Shown here: positions 46,159-55,896 of the stretch, piece by piece | Numbering within the stretch: position 1 is the stretch's first letter | Layout of the letters: the number at the start of each line of letters is the position of its first letter | Assembly (NCBI RefSeq): GCF_019392195.1 | Contig: NZ_JAHXKI010000002.1 | Location: 2,170,001 to 2,234,000, forward strand | Source: Marinobacter sp. F4206 | GTDB lineage: Bacteria > Pseudomonadota > Gammaproteobacteria > Pseudomonadales > Oleiphilaceae | Direction: 5' to 3' | Length of the DNA stretch: 64,000 nucleotides | Notes under the pieces: model-generated | Told to the model about the DNA's origin: nothing | The model's input: the letters and a program-made list of their open reading frames with translations, nothing else | Databases searched by the model: none | Program-made: the position numbers and the translations under genes

Positions 46159-47409
46159 ATGGACCACTTCAACTACCGCAACGGCGAACTGTTTGCCGAG
46201 GATGTGCCTGTCTCTGCCATTGCCGAGCGTTTCGGAACGCCCGCCTACGTCTATTCCCGGGCTACCCTGGAACGGCATTACCGGGCCTATGACGATGCCC
46301 TCAAGGGCCGGCCGCATCTGGTTTGCTACGCGGTAAAAGCCAACAGTAACCTGGCGGTCCTCAATGTGCTGGCCCGCCTGGGTGCTGGCTTCGATATCGT
46401 TTCCGCCGGTGAGTTGGAGCGGGTGCTGCGCGCCGGCGGTGAGGCCGGCAAGGTCGTGTTCTCCGGTGTCGGCAAGCAGGAGTGGGAAATGAAGCGCGCC
46501 CTGGAAGCGGGTGTGCGCTGCTTCAACGTGGAATCCGATACGGAACTGGACCGTCTCAATGCCGTGGCTGGTGAACTGGGCGTTCGAGCCCCGGTTTCCC
46601 TGCGGGTAAATCCGGACGTCGATGCCGGCACCCATCCCTACATTTCCACCGGCCTGAAAGAGAACAAGTTCGGAATCGATATTGCCGAGGCACCGGCTGT
46701 CTATGCCCGGGCAGCCGCCATGCCCAACCTGGACATCAAGGGCGTTGATTGCCACATCGGCTCGCAACTGACCTCGGTATCCCCCTTTCTCGACGCTCTG
46801 GACCGGGTCCTGGCCCTGATCGATGTGCTCGCGGAACAGGGTGTTCACATTCGCCATCTGGACATGGGCGGAGGCCTCGGCGTTACCTATGACCAGGAGC
46901 AACCGCCCCAGCCATCGGATTACGTCACGGCCTTGGCCGAACGCCTGGGTGACCGGGAGCTCGAGCTGATTATGGAGCCCGGGCGTTCCATCGCCGCTAA
47001 CGCTGGCATCCTGGTCACCCGCGTCGAATTCCTGAAGTGCACGGAACACCGGAACTTCGCCATTATCGACGCCGCCATGAACGATCTGATTCGCCCGGCG
47101 CTCTACAGTGCCTGGCAGTCGATTGTGCCGGTGACCCCGCACCAGAAGGGCGAGGAGAAATCCTGGGATCTGGTTGGTCCCGTGTGTGAAACGGGTGATT
47201 TTCTTGGCAAGGATCGTCAGCTTCGCCTGCAGGCCGGTGACCTGCTGGCGGTTCGTTCTGCCGGCGCCTACGGGTTTGTCATGAGTTCGAACTATAACAG
47301 CCGCAACCGGCCACCGGAGTTGATGGTGGATGGCGATCAGGTGCACGTGGTTCGTCGTCGCGAGACCCTCGAAGACCAGATTGCTCCCGAGAGTTGTCTG
47401 CCGGAATGA
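46159..47409 (+). CDS. lysA: diaminopimelate decarboxylase LysA
   Basis: A 416-residue PLP enzyme of the alanine-racemase fold. The PLP lysine is Lys60 in [10 protein letters not shown]; other motifs are [32 protein letters not shown] and the [10 protein letters not shown] active-site Cys region. It converts meso-diaminopimelate to lysine. Its stop overlaps the dapF start ATGA, so the two enzymes using diaminopimelate are coupled. Confidence 0.96.
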   Translation: MDHFNYRNGELFAEDVPVSAIAERFGTPAYVYSRATLERHYRAYDDALKGRPHLVCYAVKANSNLAVLNVLARLGAGFDIVSAGELERVLRAGGEAGKVVFSGVGKQEWEMKRALEAGVRCFNVESDTELDRLNAVAGELGVRAPVSLRVNPDVDAGTHPYISTGLKENKFGIDIAEAPAVYARAAAMPNLDIKGVDCHIGSQLTSVSPFLDALDRVLALIDVLAEQGVHIRHLDMGGGLGVTYDQEQPPQPSDYVTALAERLGDRELELIMEPGRSIAANAGILVTRVEFLKCTEHRNFAIIDAAMNDLIRPALYSAWQSIVPVTPHQKGEEKSWDLVGPVCETGDFLGKDRQLRLQAGDLLAVRSAGAYGFVMSSNYNSRNRPPELMVDGDQVHVVRRRETLEDQIAPESCLPE

Positions 47410-48338
47410 GCGGAGCGCAGGATATGGGGCAGCAGCGACGAGGCCAGGGCGCAACCGTGCGGTTCACCAAGATGCACGGTCTCGGAAACGATTTCATGGT
47501 GGTTGATGCCATCAGCCAGCCGTTTCGCCTGAGCCCGGACATGATCCGCGAGCTGGCGGACCGGAATTTCGGTATCGGTTTTGACCAGTTGCTGGTGGTG
47601 GAGCCGCCCGGGTTGCCGGACGTGGATTTCCGCTACCGCATCTTCAATGCCGACGGCTCCGAGGTTGAGCAATGTGGTAACGGAGCCCGCTGTTTTGCAC
47701 GTTTTGTCCGGGATCAGCGCCTCACCAACAAGAAGGTCATCCGGGTTCAGACCGCCAAAGGTGTGATCGAGTTGCGGGTGGGTAAGGACGGCCTGGTCAT
47801 GGTCAATATGGGGGTTCCGGAACTGAATCCTCCAGCCATTCCGTTTGCCGCCGATCGTCGGAAGGAGGTCTACACCGTTGACGTCAACGGCACCACCGTG
47901 GAGCTGAGCGCCTTGTCCATGGGCAACCCCCATGGCGTTCTGTTGGTGGACGACGTGGATACCGCCCCAGTGGAGAGCCTGGGGCCGAGGCTGGAAAATC
48001 ACCCCCGCTTCCCGGCTCGGGCCAACATCGGTTTTCTTCAGATTATTGATCGCACCCACGTCCGACTGAGAGTGTTCGAACGCGGTTCGGGCGAGACCCT
48101 GGCCTGTGGCAGCGGCGCCTGCGCTGCCGTGGTGGCAGGTTGCCTGCGGGGCCTGCTGGACCACCGGGTCGAGGTGGAGTTGCGCGGCGGCCGGCTGGTG
48201 ATTGAATGGCAGGGTGAGGGTGCCCCTGTTATGATGGAAGGCCCTGCAACGAGCGTCTTTGAGGGGCAGTTGCGGTTACCCGGCGATCATCAGGGACGTC
48301 GTCGGCGAAACAGTAGACCAACCAAACAACGGTCCTGA
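47406..48338 (+). CDS. dapF: diaminopimelate epimerase DapF
   Basis: Converts LL- to meso-diaminopimelate for lysine and peptidoglycan. The two catalytic cysteines are in [17 protein letters not shown] and [13 protein letters not shown]. The ATG at 47406 overlaps the lysA stop (ATGA), but the conserved protein begins [13 protein letters not shown] at a GTG (47457), so the true start is uncertain; the intervening 17 residues are low-complexity. The basic C-terminal tail ([12 protein letters not shown]) is longer than in E. coli. Confidence 0.93.
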   Translation: MSGAQDMGQQRRGQGATVRFTKMHGLGNDFMVVDAISQPFRLSPDMIRELADRNFGIGFDQLLVVEPPGLPDVDFRYRIFNADGSEVEQCGNGARCFARFVRDQRLTNKKVIRVQTAKGVIELRVGKDGLVMVNMGVPELNPPAIPFAADRRKEVYTVDVNGTTVELSALSMGNPHGVLLVDDVDTAPVESLGPRLENHPRFPARANIGFLQIIDRTHVRLRVFERGSGETLACGSGACAAVVAGCLRGLLDHRVEVELRGGRLVIEWQGEGAPVMMEGPATSVFEGQLRLPGDHQGRRRRNSRPTKQRS

Positions 48339-48354
48339 CAGTCAGGAGAGCGCG

Positions 48355-49101
48355 ATGACAGACCAAACGGCCCGCCAGAAGGCCGGAGAGCTCAGCCGGG
48401 AGCAGGTGGCAGAGTACCTGCGGGACAACCCCGATTTCTTTGTGGATCAGGATGAACTGCTTCGCAGTCTGACCCTGCCCCACGACAGTGGCCGTGCGAT
48501 CTCGCTGGTGGAGCGTCAGGTGCATCTGTTCCGTGAACAACGGGACACCTTGCGTCGGGAGCTGGTGGAACTGGTTGCCATTGCCCGCCAGAACGACCGG
48601 CTGTTCGAGAAGAGCAAGCGCCTCCTGATGAACGTGATTGAAGCCCGTACCCTCAACGATATGGCGTCGGCGATCGACGACAGCATCCGGGGGGATTTCG
48701 GACTTGATGCGGCTTCGGTCCTGTTGTTTACCGATGTCCCTCTGCCGGACCCGTCCCAGGGGGCACTTCATGTGGTCCGCCCGGACGAAGCCCGCGAGCG
48801 TCTGGGTAGCCTTCTGGAAGGCAGTCGCGCCGTCTGTGGCCAGTTCCGGGAAAGCGAGCGGCAGTTTCTGTTCCCGGACCGGGAGGAACCGATTGCCTCG
48901 GTTGCCCTGGTGCCACTGCGTAGCAATGATCTGGTCGGGGTATTCGCCGTCGGCAGCTGCCAGCCGGCTTACTTTGATCAGAGCATGGGCTCCCTGTTTC
49001 TGAGCTACATCAGCGACACCCTGAGCCGCCTGCTTCCGCCCATGGTTCAGCGCCACACCGGAGCGGCCCCGGTGGCCGACATCGCCACGGAGTCCCGCTA
49101 G
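48355..49101 (+). CDS. DUF484 (GAF-like) protein
   Basis: A protein of 248 residues from the ATG at 48355 with an AGGAGAG ribosome-binding site. DUF484 proteins are always found with dapF and xerC in gammaproteobacteria. The N terminus has VAEYLRDNPDFFVDQDELL; a helical linker leads to a GAF-like domain (LNDMASAIDDSIRGDFGLDA to FAVGSCQPAYFDQSMGSLFL). No function is established. It ends one base before the xerC start. Confidence 0.9.
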   Translation: MTDQTARQKAGELSREQVAEYLRDNPDFFVDQDELLRSLTLPHDSGRAISLVERQVHLFREQRDTLRRELVELVAIARQNDRLFEKSKRLLMNVIEARTLNDMASAIDDSIRGDFGLDAASVLLFTDVPLPDPSQGALHVVRPDEARERLGSLLEGSRAVCGQFRESERQFLFPDREEPIASVALVPLRSNDLVGVFAVGSCQPAYFDQSMGSLFLSYISDTLSRLLPPMVQRHTGAAPVADIATESR

Positions 49102-49102
49102 G

Positions 49103-50071
49103 GTGCCGGAAATGACCGTGTCTGTGGAGCCGCCAGCAAGCCTGACCGCTCCACTGGACGCCTTCATCGCTCATCTCGCCTCGGAAAAACGCCATTCCCC
49201 CCGTACCTGTGACAGCTACCTCCGTGACCTGCTGCGTCTTGTACAGTGGTTGTGCCAGGATCAGCAGAATCAGTGGCAGACCGTGTCCAACCATGACCTG
49301 CGCCGATATGTGGCACGACTGAGTCGCGATGGGCTCAGTGGTCGCAGCATTGCCAGGCACCTGTCGGCCATTCGTCGTTTTTACCAGTACTTGTTGCGGG
49401 AGCGTCTGGCCAGCGACAATCCCGCGCTTGATATCCGGGCTCCCAAGAGCGCCCGCCGCCTGCCCAAGGTGGCCGATGTCGACCAGCTTACTCATCTGCT
49501 CGACGCCAGCCCGGACGATCCGCTGGAAACCCGCGACCTGTGCATGTTTGAACTGATGTATTCCTCGGGGCTGCGGCTGTCCGAGCTGGCCAGCCTGGAT
49601 CTTGATTCAGTGGATCTCCAGGGCGGCGAGGTCCGGGTCATGGGTAAGGGCGGTAAAGAGCGGATTTTGCCTGTGGGCCGCAAGGCCCGTTCCGCCGTTC
49701 AGGCCTGGTTGCCGCTGCGGGCCGGTCTGGCGCCGGATACCGAACAGGCCCTGTTTGTCAGTCAGCGTGGTGACCGCCTGAGCCATCGCAGTATCCAGTC
49801 GCGTCTCAACCGCTGGGGACTCGCCAAAGGGGCTGACCAGAAACTCCATCCCCACCTGCTGCGCCACTCCTTCGCCAGCCACATGCTGGAATCCAGTGGT
49901 GACCTGAGGGCCGTCCAGGAACTTCTCGGCCATGCCGACATCGCCACAACGCAAGTCTACACCCATCTGGATTTTCAACATTTGGCCCGGGTTTATGATC
50001 AGAGTCACCCCAGAGCCCGTCGTCATCGGTATCATGGTCAGCATCGTAAGCAAGACAGTGCCGGCGAATAG
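49103..50071 (+). CDS. xerC: tyrosine recombinase XerC
   Basis: A 322-residue tyrosine recombinase starting at GTG 49103, one base after the DUF484 stop. The N-terminal SAM-like domain (SPRTCDSYLRDLLRLVQWL) is followed by the catalytic domain with Arg in YSSGLRLSELASL, Lys in VMGKGGKER, HxxR in HPHLLRHSFASHML, His in LLGHADIATTQVY and the nucleophilic Tyr in TQVYTHLDF. It resolves chromosome dimers at dif with XerD. This is the core XerC, not a mobile-element integrase, judging from the operon. Confidence 0.95.
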   Translation: MPEMTVSVEPPASLTAPLDAFIAHLASEKRHSPRTCDSYLRDLLRLVQWLCQDQQNQWQTVSNHDLRRYVARLSRDGLSGRSIARHLSAIRRFYQYLLRERLASDNPALDIRAPKSARRLPKVADVDQLTHLLDASPDDPLETRDLCMFELMYSSGLRLSELASLDLDSVDLQGGEVRVMGKGGKERILPVGRKARSAVQAWLPLRAGLAPDTEQALFVSQRGDRLSHRSIQSRLNRWGLAKGADQKLHPHLLRHSFASHMLESSGDLRAVQELLGHADIATTQVYTHLDFQHLARVYDQSHPRARRHRYHGQHRKQDSAGE

Positions 50072-50131
50072 CCGGTCACGGGATTCGAAAACACGACTAT
50101 GTGGTTAGCAAAGGCAATTCGGGAGCGCTCA

Positions 50132-51574
50132 ATGGCATCGGATCAGTCCTGGAAGGACAAGTACCTTCAGGAGCTGGAGTCGGCGGACATCCGGGAACAG
50201 CAATGGAAGGTTGAACGCAACACCCTGGAGCGGATGCTGGTGCGCACGAGCCTGGCTTCGGAGGGGCAGACCCCGGAACTGGACCGGCTGCTGGCGCAGG
50301 TACGTAAGGACCTGCGCAAGAAAAACGTGGATGTTGATGCCTGGCGGGAGTTGCAGGAACAGATCGACCGTCAGGTGGCCTTGCTTGACGAACAGCCTGC
50401 TCCAGTCAGCGTTCGGGAGAACCGGGAATCGGCGGCCGTCGCTCCTGCCTCCGGTTCCGGAGACACTCCGAATGTTCCTGGGGACGATCAGGACCTGGCT
50501 GATAATACCCAGCGGCTGCGGATAGCCCGGCGCGTTGGTCAGCTGCTGGGGCAACTGCTCAACAACGTGACCCTCGAGCCGGCTGCCGAGACCCGCGCCC
50601 GGTCCCTGCAACAGGCGTTGCTATCGAGCAATGACTGGACCGAGCTGCGGGAAGGTCTGAACCATGTTGCCGAACTGGTGATCGCGGCCGTCACGCGTAG
50701 CCAGCGCGAATTCGAGGCCTTCCTGAAGCGGCTTGATGAGCGGCTTGAGGTGCTTCGGAGCCATTTTTCGGAGCAGTCGTCGGCGCAGTCGAACCGACTG
50801 ACGGCTTCCGAAACGCTGGATCGTGAAATTCGACAGCAACTGGAACGGGCGGGCTCGCAGCTTCGGGACAGTGAAGATCTGCAGGAACTGAAAGACTCGG
50901 TCAGTCAGCACCTGTCGTCCATTGGCCAGGCAATGGGGCGGTTTCGTGAGCAGGAGACAGAGCGGGAGAAGGCCCTGTCGGAACAGCTCAAGGCCATGCA
51001 GGAAAAAGTGGCGGCCATGGAGGCCCACTCCGAGCAGGTCCAGAACGAAGTCCGCCGTGAACGCCAGCGGGCAATGACCGATTTGCTGACCCAGTTACCA
51101 AACCGGGAAGCCTGGCAGGAACGCCTGTCCTTCGAGTTCAATCGCTGGCAGCGCTACCAGGCGTCATTGACGATTGGCGTGCTTGATATCGATTTTTTCA
51201 AACGAATCAACGATTCCTACGGCCACAAGGCCGGCGACCGGGTGCTCCAGTTGGTGGCCCGGGAGCTCAGCGAGCGGCTCCGGGCCACGGATTTTATTGC
51301 CCGGTTTGGTGGCGAGGAGTTTGTGCTGCTGTTTCCGGAAACCGCGCCGGATGCCGCCAAAGTGGCGATGGATCAGCTTCGGCAACATGTGGGTAATCTG
51401 CCGTTTCATTTCAGCGGTGAGCCGGTCACGGTGACGTTCTCGGCCGGGCTGGCGTCTTTCGGGGCGGGAGATTCGGAGGAAACGGTATTCGATCGTGCCG
51501 ACCGAGCCCTGTATTTGGCCAAGGACGCCGGTCGGGATCGGGTTCACATCAGTGCAGATGGGGCGGGTCAGTGA
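50132..51574 (+). CDS. diguanylate cyclase with coiled-coil N terminus
   Basis: A protein of 480 residues from the ATG at 50132, which has GGGAGCG upstream; an ATG at 50099 lacks a ribosome-binding site. The long N-terminal part is charged and helical, with coiled coils (about 190-320) and no membrane segment. The C-terminal GGDEF domain has GGEEF at 393-397 and an inhibitory RxxD site (RATD at 384-387) five residues before it, so an active, product-inhibited cyclase is expected. The stop codon overlaps the end of the convergent DUF2789 gene by 7 bases. Confidence 0.9.
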   Translation: MASDQSWKDKYLQELESADIREQQWKVERNTLERMLVRTSLASEGQTPELDRLLAQVRKDLRKKNVDVDAWRELQEQIDRQVALLDEQPAPVSVRENRESAAVAPASGSGDTPNVPGDDQDLADNTQRLRIARRVGQLLGQLLNNVTLEPAAETRARSLQQALLSSNDWTELREGLNHVAELVIAAVTRSQREFEAFLKRLDERLEVLRSHFSEQSSAQSNRLTASETLDREIRQQLERAGSQLRDSEDLQELKDSVSQHLSSIGQAMGRFREQETEREKALSEQLKAMQEKVAAMEAHSEQVQNEVRRERQRAMTDLLTQLPNREAWQERLSFEFNRWQRYQASLTIGVLDIDFFKRINDSYGHKAGDRVLQLVARELSERLRATDFIARFGGEEFVLLFPETAPDAAKVAMDQLRQHVGNLPFHFSGEPVTVTFSAGLASFGAGDSEETVFDRADRALYLAKDAGRDRVHISADGAGQ

Positions 51575-51801
51575 CGCATGCGGGCGTCGAGTTCGTCGAT
51601 GACCTCCGCCCAGTCGCTATCCTCTTCCAGGCCCTCTTCCAGAAAGTGAGACTGGCTTTCCGACCAGAACGGGGCATCCTGAAGCGCAATTTCCCGGGGC
51701 AGTGGCGAGTATCTGGCCACAAAGTCCTCAATGCTCTTTTCGTCGGCTGCCAGGCCGAGCTGTTCGAAAAGGGTACTGAGCGTGTGCTTGCTTGTATCCA
51801 T
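51568..51801 (-). CDS. DUF2789 family protein
   Basis: A protein of 77 residues from the ATG at 51801, preceded by AGGAGA. It contains the DUF2789 pattern: LSTLFEQLGLAADEKSIEDF, then PLPREIALQDAPFWSESQ and a C-terminal acidic helix (EDSDWAEVIDELDARM). Small soluble protein of unknown function in pseudomonads and relatives. Its end overlaps the convergent cyclase gene, and its start codon lies inside a 16-bp perfect palindrome. Confidence 0.82.
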   Translation of the reverse strand: MDTSKHTLSTLFEQLGLAADEKSIEDFVARYSPLPREIALQDAPFWSESQSHFLEEGLEEDSDWAEVIDELDARMRH

Positions 51802-51808
51802 GGATACA
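51793..51808. repeat. 16-bp perfect palindrome over the DUF2789 start codon
   Basis: TGTATCCATGGATACA is fully self-complementary and centred at the ATG of the DUF2789 gene. It may be an operator, or an mRNA hairpin that hides the start codon. It may also be chance. Confidence 0.5.
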
Positions 51809-51897
51809 GTTCTCCTGATTGGCGGTTGCCTGAATGAAATCACGGTCGTTTGCAGGTATTGTTCCCTGAAATGTAGCGGAACCCTTGAGGATATCCA

Positions 51898-54678
51898 GTG
51901 AAGGTCATCCTTCCCTTCTTACTATGCTGCCTGCTTGCGCTGTTTCAATCCCCGCTTCGCGCAGATCCACCCCAGCCATCGCCAGCGCCGGTGCTTGGCA
52001 GCGCTGAACTGGCATGGCTTTCGGAGCAGGACAGTTTTCGCATTGGTGTCCATGTCGGCCAGGTCCCGCTGATTTTCGATACCGGTGACGGCACCCTGGC
52101 GGGAACTTACATCGACTACCTGGCGCGGCTCTCCGACAAGCTCGGGGTGCCCTTGAATCCGGTGACCCTGCGCGCCGACGATGACCCGGAGCCCGAGACC
52201 GATGCCGTCCTGACCACCCGCCTGCCCAACGCCCAGATAACGCCGGGCAAACGCTACAGCGAACCGTTGATGACGCTCACCTACGGCCTGTTCGTCAGTG
52301 CCGGTGATGTCGCAATTCGGAGCCTGTCGGACCTGGAAGGCGGTCGGATCGCGGTCATTGATGGCGATCTCAATCAATACCCCATGCTGGATCCGGTCGA
52401 GAGCTTTACGCCGGTCGCGGTCGAAAACATAGGCGAAGCGGTCAGTCAGGTGCTTTCCGGCCAGGCCGATGCGTTCCTGGGGCCGGTGCCGGTGGTCTCG
52501 GATTATCTGCAGTCGGCGATGATCAACGGCATCGGGCTGTCGGCCCTGCTCGATGAGACCACGGTGGACGTTGTGTTCCAGGTGGATGTGAACGACGACC
52601 GCCTGTTCCACGTCCTGAACCGGGCCGTTGAGGCAATCAGCCACACCGAGCACAGGGTAATACGCCAATCCTGGTTGCAGGCGGATCTGCCTGCGCTGGA
52701 GCGCAGCGGGCTGGAGCTGTCTGCCTCCGATCAGGAATGGCTGAAGCGGCACCCGAACCTGAGGGTCGCTTTCCGGGCCGACTGGCCGCCGTTCGAGTAT
52801 GCCCAGGATGGCCGGCCGACCGGGCTGGTACCGGATCTGGTTACCCGGCTGGAAACCGAACTCAAGGCTCGTTTCAATCGCACCGTGGTGCCCGACCGCA
52901 TGGCGGCAGAGGCGCAGTTACAGGACGGGGACGTGGATATCCTGCCGGGTATGTCCCGGACGCCCCGTACCGAAAGCGAATTTCTGTTTACCCGGGCCTA
53001 TCTGACCGTACCCATCGCCCTGGCAATCCGGGATGACGGACGCTTTATTGGCGATCTGCGGGAGTTGCGGGACGAACGGGTGGGGGTGGTCAACCGGCAT
53101 GCGGCCCACGACTACCTGCTGATCAACCATCCAAACCTGGACATCTACCCTGTGGAAACGGTTGAGGAGGGTTTATTGGCCCTGTCCAATGGCGATCTGG
53201 AAGTGATGGTGACCCACATCCCGGCTGTCAGCTACACCGTGGCGAGGCTGGGCCTGTCGAACCTGCGGATCACCAGTATCACACCGTACGAGTACGATCT
53301 GCGACTTGCGGTCGGCAAGGACAGCCCCGAGCTGCACCGCATCCTGAACCAGGCGCTGAACAGTCTCAAAGCATCCGAGACCGAGGCCATCTACAACCGC
53401 TGGATCCACCTGGATATCGAGCAGGAAACCGACTACACGGTGGTGCGCCGGGTCGTGTTGATCGCACTGCTGGTGGTGCTGATCTTCCTGTACTGGAACC
53501 GCAAGTTGTCCCGGGAAGTGGACGAGCGTATCCGGTCCGAGAATGCCCTTCGCCGCAGTGAGGACGAACTCCGGGCCGCAAAGCTGGAGGCCGAGCGCCT
53601 GGCCCGGGAGGCGGAAACCGCGAGTCTGGCGAAAAGTGAGTTTCTTGCCAACATGTCCCATGAGATCCGAACCCCGATGAATGCGGTGATCGGGTACAGC
53701 GACCTGCTCAACAATACGGTCACAGACCCCCAGCAGCGAACCTATCTGGAAGCCATTCGGGCTGGCAGCCGTAGCCTGCTGATGCTGATCAACGATATTC
53801 TCGACCTGTCCCGCATTGAGGCGGGGAAAATGCGTCTGGATTACTCGGCGGTTTCCCTGCGTCGTTTGCTCGGCGACGTCCGTCATATTTTTGATCTGCG
53901 GGCCCGAGAGCAGGGCATTTCCCTGGAAGTCAGTGTCGATTCGAAAATGCCGGCGGCGATGATGTTGGATGAGACGCGAATGCGGCAGGTTCTGTTCAAC
54001 CTGGTGGGCAATGCCATCAAGTTTACCCATGAGGGTGTGGTGACGGTCAGGGCGACCGCAACGCCCTTGAAACCTGAGGCTGCGTCCGGGGACGGAGGCG
54101 AGCCCGACCGCCAGTATTACCGCCTGGTGGTTACCGTAAAAGACACCGGGATCGGTATCCCCCCGGACCAGCGCGAGCGCATTTTCGACGCCTTCGAACA
54201 GCAGGAAGGGCAGAATACCCGGCGCTACGGGGGGACCGGGTTGGGCCTGGCCATCAGCCGCAAACTGGCGCGCATGATGGGGGGGGAGCTGGAAGTGGAG
54301 AGCGAACCGGGCACCGGGTCCGTGTTTACCGTGGTCATCCCCAGGGTGGCGGCAACCGGTGAGCAGGCAGAGCACGAGGGAGAACCCAAGGAAGCGGAAC
54401 GCCTGCTGGCCCAGACGCTGAGCATGCAGGAGCGTGGCTGGTTGCGGGAACAGCTGGCATCGGACTTCGGGGACGAATGGCAAACCGTGCGAGAGAGCGG
54501 TGACCCGGAGCAGATGAAAGATTTCGCCCGGCGGGTCCAGGCGTGGGGACAACGTTACCGTTCGCGCTCAGTGACTCGCTATGGGGAGAAGCTGCTGGCC
54601 GACGTGGAAGCATTTAATCTGGATGCGGTGAACAGCGCGCTGGACGCCTTTCCCAAACTACTGGGCCGTCAGGGGTAG
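51898..54678 (+). CDS. BvgS-like sensor histidine kinase with two periplasmic solute-binding domains
   Basis: A 926-residue protein from a GTG start. A signal peptide (residues 1-22) is followed by two tandem SBP_bac_3 (venus flytrap) domains (about 40-260 and 275-500), the second with [20 protein letters not shown]. One transmembrane helix (about 518-540) leads to a coiled coil, the HisKA domain with [20 protein letters not shown] (His588) and the HATPase domain ([34 protein letters not shown]). A helical C-terminal segment of about 90 residues follows but no receiver domain. No response regulator gene is adjacent. Ligands are probably amino acids or similar small molecules. Confidence 0.9.
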   Translation: MKVILPFLLCCLLALFQSPLRADPPQPSPAPVLGSAELAWLSEQDSFRIGVHVGQVPLIFDTGDGTLAGTYIDYLARLSDKLGVPLNPVTLRADDDPEPETDAVLTTRLPNAQITPGKRYSEPLMTLTYGLFVSAGDVAIRSLSDLEGGRIAVIDGDLNQYPMLDPVESFTPVAVENIGEAVSQVLSGQADAFLGPVPVVSDYLQSAMINGIGLSALLDETTVDVVFQVDVNDDRLFHVLNRAVEAISHTEHRVIRQSWLQADLPALERSGLELSASDQEWLKRHPNLRVAFRADWPPFEYAQDGRPTGLVPDLVTRLETELKARFNRTVVPDRMAAEAQLQDGDVDILPGMSRTPRTESEFLFTRAYLTVPIALAIRDDGRFIGDLRELRDERVGVVNRHAAHDYLLINHPNLDIYPVETVEEGLLALSNGDLEVMVTHIPAVSYTVARLGLSNLRITSITPYEYDLRLAVGKDSPELHRILNQALNSLKASETEAIYNRWIHLDIEQETDYTVVRRVVLIALLVVLIFLYWNRKLSREVDERIRSENALRRSEDELRAAKLEAERLAREAETASLAKSEFLANMSHEIRTPMNAVIGYSDLLNNTVTDPQQRTYLEAIRAGSRSLLMLINDILDLSRIEAGKMRLDYSAVSLRRLLGDVRHIFDLRAREQGISLEVSVDSKMPAAMMLDETRMRQVLFNLVGNAIKFTHEGVVTVRATATPLKPEAASGDGGEPDRQYYRLVVTVKDTGIGIPPDQRERIFDAFEQQEGQNTRRYGGTGLGLAISRKLARMMGGELEVESEPGTGSVFTVVIPRVAATGEQAEHEGEPKEAERLLAQTLSMQERGWLREQLASDFGDEWQTVRESGDPEQMKDFARRVQAWGQRYRSRSVTRYGEKLLADVEAFNLDAVNSALDAFPKLLGRQG

Positions 54679-54687
54679 GTTGGCGCG

Positions 54688-55053
54688 TTACAGGCAGTCG
54701 AACTGGGACCGGCGGTCAAAGGCCACGGCGACCATGTCGTAACCGGAATCGGATAACTGTTGGACCAGATCGCGATCCCTCAGCAGGGTCATGCACACCT
54801 TGTGCACGCTGGCCTGAAGCTGCTCTACTGGAGGCTGACGGGATTCGAACCGGAAATCGACGATGAGGTACTTGCGGTCGATGACCGAGGATGCGGGAAT
54901 ATCCTCGCGCTCCACGCTCTCGTACCCAATGTAGGTAGCGTGTTCCTGGGGGAAGATCTGGCTCATCAGGACATCCAGGTTTTCGCCGTGGGCGGAAAAC
55001 GCTGGCAACAGCAGCGCGGCGGTTACAGCACTGAGCGCTAATGTGTTCTTCAT
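54688..55053 (-). CDS. small exported protein, unknown function
   Basis: A protein of 121 residues from the ATG at 55053 with GGGAG eight bases upstream (a GTG at 55062 is in frame). The signal peptide ends near FSAHG. The mature part (about 98 residues) has two cysteines (KVCMTLL and the penultimate Cys), which could form a periplasmic disulfide. I recognise no family. It is convergent with the BvgS-like kinase gene (9-base gap). Confidence 0.7.
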   Translation of the reverse strand: MKNTLALSAVTAALLLPAFSAHGENLDVLMSQIFPQEHATYIGYESVEREDIPASSVIDRKYLIVDFRFESRQPPVEQLQASVHKVCMTLLRDRDLVQQLSDSGYDMVAVAFDRRSQFDCL

Positions 55054-55268
55054 GAAGGCCACTCCCGGTGACTGTCGGGCTTTCGTGTTACTGAGTGTAA
55101 AGTTTCGTTACAGAGGATTATCGCAGAGTCGGTCGCTTTTTGCGTGATCCAGTGCATGGATTTTTCAATTGTTTGCAGTTTGCATGTTGTTCGATTGAGG
55201 GGCCGGGGCGGCCGGCGGCTACGCTATCAACTATTCTGTTTCTAGAACAGTCATAAAGAGGAAATCGC

Positions 55269-55865
55269 ATGTTTCAGCTTGTCTTTCGGGGAGAATGCGC
55301 TCCCGGTACGGATCTGGAAACCGCCAGGAACAACGCCCGAAACCTGTTCAAGGCCAGCGTTGAGCAGGTGGACCGGATGTTCAGCGGCCAGCCGGTGGTG
55401 ATCCGTAACAAACTCGAGGAAGTGCAGGCCGAAAAGTACCGGGCGGTGTTGAGGAAGCACGGCATGGTTGCGCACGTGCAGCCAATGGCAGGCGCGGAAC
55501 CGGCCGCCCGGCCCGCCCCGGAACCGGCAAAAGCGCCGCCGCCGAAGACGGAATCACGGTCGGAACCTGAGTTTGCTGCCACACCCCGGGGCAAGGTTCC
55601 TGAAACGGAGCCCGGGGAGCGATTGCCGGTTGCCGGCGAGAAGGTGGATACCATTCTGTCGGGCTCCGGTCTCGGTCTCGACCCGGTGGGCGTGACGCTG
55701 ATGGCGCATACCGAGGTGAAGCCGCCCATGTTCCAGCATCTTGACGACTGGACGCTGGCACCGGCGGGCACGGACCTGGGCGTCGACCGGGAGCTTCCGC
55801 CCCCGGTGGTGCCGGACGTGTCGCACCTTTCATTGGCGGACGATGAGAGTTCTGACAAAACCTGA
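55269..55865 (+). CDS. uncharacterised protein with a small N-terminal module and disordered tail
   Basis: A 198-residue protein with a good AGAGGAAAT ribosome-binding site. Residues 1-65 look like a compact alpha/beta module (FQLVFRGECAPGTDLETARN, then RNLFKASVEQVDRMFSG), seen by me in other gammaproteobacterial proteins linked to various domains but without a name I can give. The rest is Pro/Ala/Glu-rich and probably unstructured, with no signal peptide. The end lies 31 bases before the likely plpD start, so co-transcription is likely. Confidence 0.7.
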   Translation: MFQLVFRGECAPGTDLETARNNARNLFKASVEQVDRMFSGQPVVIRNKLEEVQAEKYRAVLRKHGMVAHVQPMAGAEPAARPAPEPAKAPPPKTESRSEPEFAATPRGKVPETEPGERLPVAGEKVDTILSGSGLGLDPVGVTLMAHTEVKPPMFQHLDDWTLAPAGTDLGVDRELPPPVVPDVSHLSLADDESSDKT

Positions 55866-55896
55866 TGTGGCACCTCGAAAAAGGATCATTCAGCCG

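Noticed and set aside
49103..50071. Tyrosine recombinase as a sign of an integrated element
   Set aside because: It is core XerC in the conserved lysA-dapF-DUF484-xerC order, not a mobile integrase.
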